From Marthasterias glacialis (lineage: Eukaryota; Echinodermata; Asteroidea; Forcipulatida; Asteriidae), in the NCBI GenBank assembly GCA_911728455.2, contig OU452231.1, positions 12,927,838 to 12,991,837 on the forward strand: a stretch of DNA of 64,000 nt, given 5' to 3'. The translations under genes were made by a program, and so were the position numbers. The notes beneath the pieces were generated by a model. That model ran no database searches. It was not told the DNA's origin and was given only the letters and a program-made list of their open reading frames with translations. Shown here one piece after another: positions 61,109-64,000 of this stretch (the first letter of the stretch is position 1; each line of letters begins with the position of its first letter).

Positions 61109-64000
61109 AGGTTGATTAAATTACCAGGAGAGAATAAGAACCAAGTGGAAAGAAAATACAAAAATACGATAAATTATAAGCTAGAGTCTTATAAATATGA
61201 GCAGAATGCACAAAAATATAATGTACAAAATAATGTTGAGAAAAAAAGACATTTTAAAGAAAGAAGAGGACAGTGGCGCTTCTGAGGAATATAAAACAAA
61301 CACACTTATTAATAATCATATCGTGCAGTCAATGTCTTTAATTATTCACGGTAATATCAGCTAACACAGCTGGCGACTTTCTCTAGTTTTGGACAGTGGT
61401 AAATAATTCTTTGATAATTTTCTCTTATTCTGAGACAATTTTCTCTGACCATCCCCACCCCAAGGGAAAAATAACAACCGGAATTTCTACCAATGTTATC
61501 AAGTGAGTATTCGATCGCTGAGTTGATACATTTTGACATCGTGATATTAGTAGGGATGTTACTATTCCTTAAAATCAACCCGCTACTGTCATCTCAAAAC
61601 ACCATTTCCTTATTCTGAAGTGATCAATGCCAAGACAGTCTTCAAGAAACAACTGTTTTATCTTCCCCACTCTTCTTCCTCTTCTTCTTCTTCTGATTCT
61701 TCTTCTCCTCCTCCTTTACACCAAATCAAATTAAGCCCTATGAAGAGTCGGTGTCAACTCGGTGCCGATTGTGATCGATTTTCCCTGGGTCTGTCACGGC
61801 GGGCTGGCTCGAGCAGCAAACAGCCGTTTCCTGAGGAGGCTTTCTTGTCAAATGAAGTGGGTGTGTCTCCTTTTTTTTATTTTCCTATAGTGTTGCCTCA
61901 TCTCGCCACCGTGAGTCAGAGAGCGTGTCGCGATAGAGTCAATCTTTGAAGACAATTCCCCGAGAGACAGGGGAGCATGATGCCTTCAATCACAGCCTGG
62001 CAGGGGCACGTGTCATCCTGACCCTGATTTCTGAACGAACATTAAAATGTTTGAGCGAAAGCAGACTGCTGTGTGAAGAAGTAGCATGAGTGGTCGACTT
62101 CAAACGATTGCCAACCAGTGGTTGTCTCGAGTCAAGATTTTCCAAGCCCCCCCCCCAAAAAAAAGTCAATTTGCCAATAGATAATATTGACATTTAAGTA
62201 AATTGTGTGCAGGGTTTGCTTTTTGGTTGAACCGGATTCCTTTCCGGTAGACAGTGCCTGTTGAACTACAGCTGCAGGTAGTACATGGATTTTTCTTTGA
62301 ATCGTAACTGTACTTTCCCCTGATCCTCAACACAATTCATTTGTCATCGTGTATCCGCTTACATCAAAGTCGACTAGCGCCCTCAATTTTTTATGTGTCA
62401 TCTGGTTGAGAGAAACGGGGCCTGGCCGGTGATTGGTACTCCGCCTGGTTGGCAAACCCCTCTCTCGTGTATAGTTTTGTGTGCGACTATGTGGCTACTG
62501 TCCTTCGTTTTCATTTTCATTTACGATTAGATAAATCAATAAATGACACGAGAAAGTATAGCTGTAACACAGATTGGCCCGTACACTTGATCATACAATT
62601 TTTGGGGAACCACGGGTTCCACCACAGATCGCCTGGTATATACGGATGAAAAAAACAACAACAAAAATCTCAAAATTTGACGGGTTCCGAAAAATGTTGG
62701 AATACGCTGGAGTTGCCGGAGTTTTGTCTATCTTGCATATCCGTTAGGCTTAGCCAATGTGCGAGGCAACAATGTCATCCTCTGTTTGTTTAGCGGCCAC
62801 CGACCCATAATAAGATCCACGTATATCTTTGTTGTTTCATCTGAAGCCACATATTCTGAGGGAGCTTTGTATATTTATATAATTTTCATCCGATTATGTT
62901 CTATAAACCGACAGTGTAAAAGTTGATGACATTTTCAGTGGTTTGTTTTATGAGGGGGTCTTCAATGCAAAGTCGAGGGGAGCAGTAATTGACCTTTTCC
63001 CCAAATCATGGGTGTACCTTTAATGGCCGTCTTGATACCGTAGTGGTCAATTTGATTATAGCCCGCAAGGGACACTCTTTGGTCCGCAGGATGACCTCAA
63101 GTCAGAGTTCGAGCTATTTTATGATTGACATGGGCGGACTCTGTAAATACCATAGACACAATGTATCATATCCTTCAATATAATTGTGAAATATCACTCG
63201 GTATGATGGTTATTTTCAGTTGTCAATCAGTGGATTTCTGCGCAGGTTCAAGGCTGTCTTAAAGGTGTTGCAGGATTTTCATATCTCCATAATTTTATCT
63301 TTACTATTATTTTCTTGTGATGAATGCTTGTGTATCGTCATATATTATATCATACACTGTTTTGCATATGTAGATGACAGAATGTACTTTACAATAATGT
63401 GACGTTCCACGCCAAAGGCAGGCAGTTCTCAGAAACAGTGAAATATGATATTAAAAGTGAAGACAAATGAAAAGCAGCCTCGATATCAATGTGATGTGAT
63501 ATCTATATGTTGAAAAATACCTACCTTAGAGTGGCCTAAGTATGTGTTATTTAAAAGTTCTTATTCTCATCAATTTGATGAGCAAATTAAACCCAGTCTT
63601 GAGTTTTGGTAAGAGTGGTTTGTACTTGGTGCGTCAGGTATGCGTATGAGTTTAAAATTGATTTTGGGAATTTTGCGTTAAAGTCAAATTAAGCATTTTG
63701 CTATTTACCATCGACGAACAATTCATGTTCTATTTTTTTCTCTCGAGTAATTTAACATAACAATCCCTCTATAAAACTTAATGTTTTTAAATAAATAGGA
63801 AACATTCTGCTGGTCAGGAGGGATACACAGTGTCTGTGATTTTAATACAAGTTTGATGTTCACGATTCCTCAAAACTAAATTGAAAGTCACTTCAAATAA
63901 AAATAGTAAAAGTAACGATGCACAATTTTTTTTTAAATGACCAAACAACTTTCCCTTTAAAGTTCATGTTTTCGTGATAATAAGGTTGACGGGTGTGTTT
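61109..64000. other. intergenic, no gene seen
   Basis: AT-rich DNA. The plus-strand 109-residue frame at 61620-61949 contains a Ser run from a (TCT)n tract and no domain. Nothing else recognised up to the window end. Confidence 0.5.

Overview
The window is typical animal nuclear DNA: AT-rich, mostly non-coding, spliced, full of short repeats. The one gene I can defend is a homeobox gene of the Msx (muscle segment homeobox / Drop) family on the minus strand. Its repeat landscape (TTAA-flanked MITEs with a 'tttcacaggtt' core, palindromes built on 'ctaacttaggactag', several tRNA-derived SINEs) looks to me like an echinoderm, perhaps a sea star. That is inference from remembered repeat types, not a database result.

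Layout. 1-5130: intergenic, with a tRNA-derived SINE (about 1168-1375), several MITEs and the presumed msx 3' UTR. 5158-16006: msx itself, read right to left. Exon 1 (15499-16006) carries the start codon, two eh1-like Groucho-binding motifs and the PWMQ motif. A 9.8-kb intron follows, filled with MITEs. Exon 2 (5158-5666) carries the whole homeodomain and the C-terminus. The donor and acceptor are both phase 1 and give a continuous 338-residue protein. 16007-19500: promoter-proximal and upstream DNA, the longest stretch with little recognisable repeat, and so the likeliest place for msx control elements. 19500-64000: no protein-coding exon that I can recognise. It holds MITEs of about ten families, three copies of one tRNA-derived SINE family, a second SINE near 58.6-59.0 kb whose core resembles one widespread in marine invertebrates, a 33-bp and a 12-bp minisatellite, pyrimidine-rich and trinucleotide repeats, and a few small promoter-like or GC-rich patches.

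Functionally, the msx product should be a nuclear repressor-type transcription factor acting in ectodermal and dorsal patterning, usually downstream of BMP. Nothing else here can be placed in a pathway with it. I did not see a retrovirus, LTR element, Polinton, toxin gene, CRISPR array or gene cluster. I found no convincing new biological system. The most interesting leads are repeats whose inverted arms carry consensus-like promoter motifs (ETS, CRE, YY1), an inverted pair of TTAA MITEs inside the msx intron, and a dispersed repeat near 35-38 kb with partly frame-conserved copies. Most of the 60-130-residue open frames in this window lie in repeats or low-complexity DNA and are not listed as genes.
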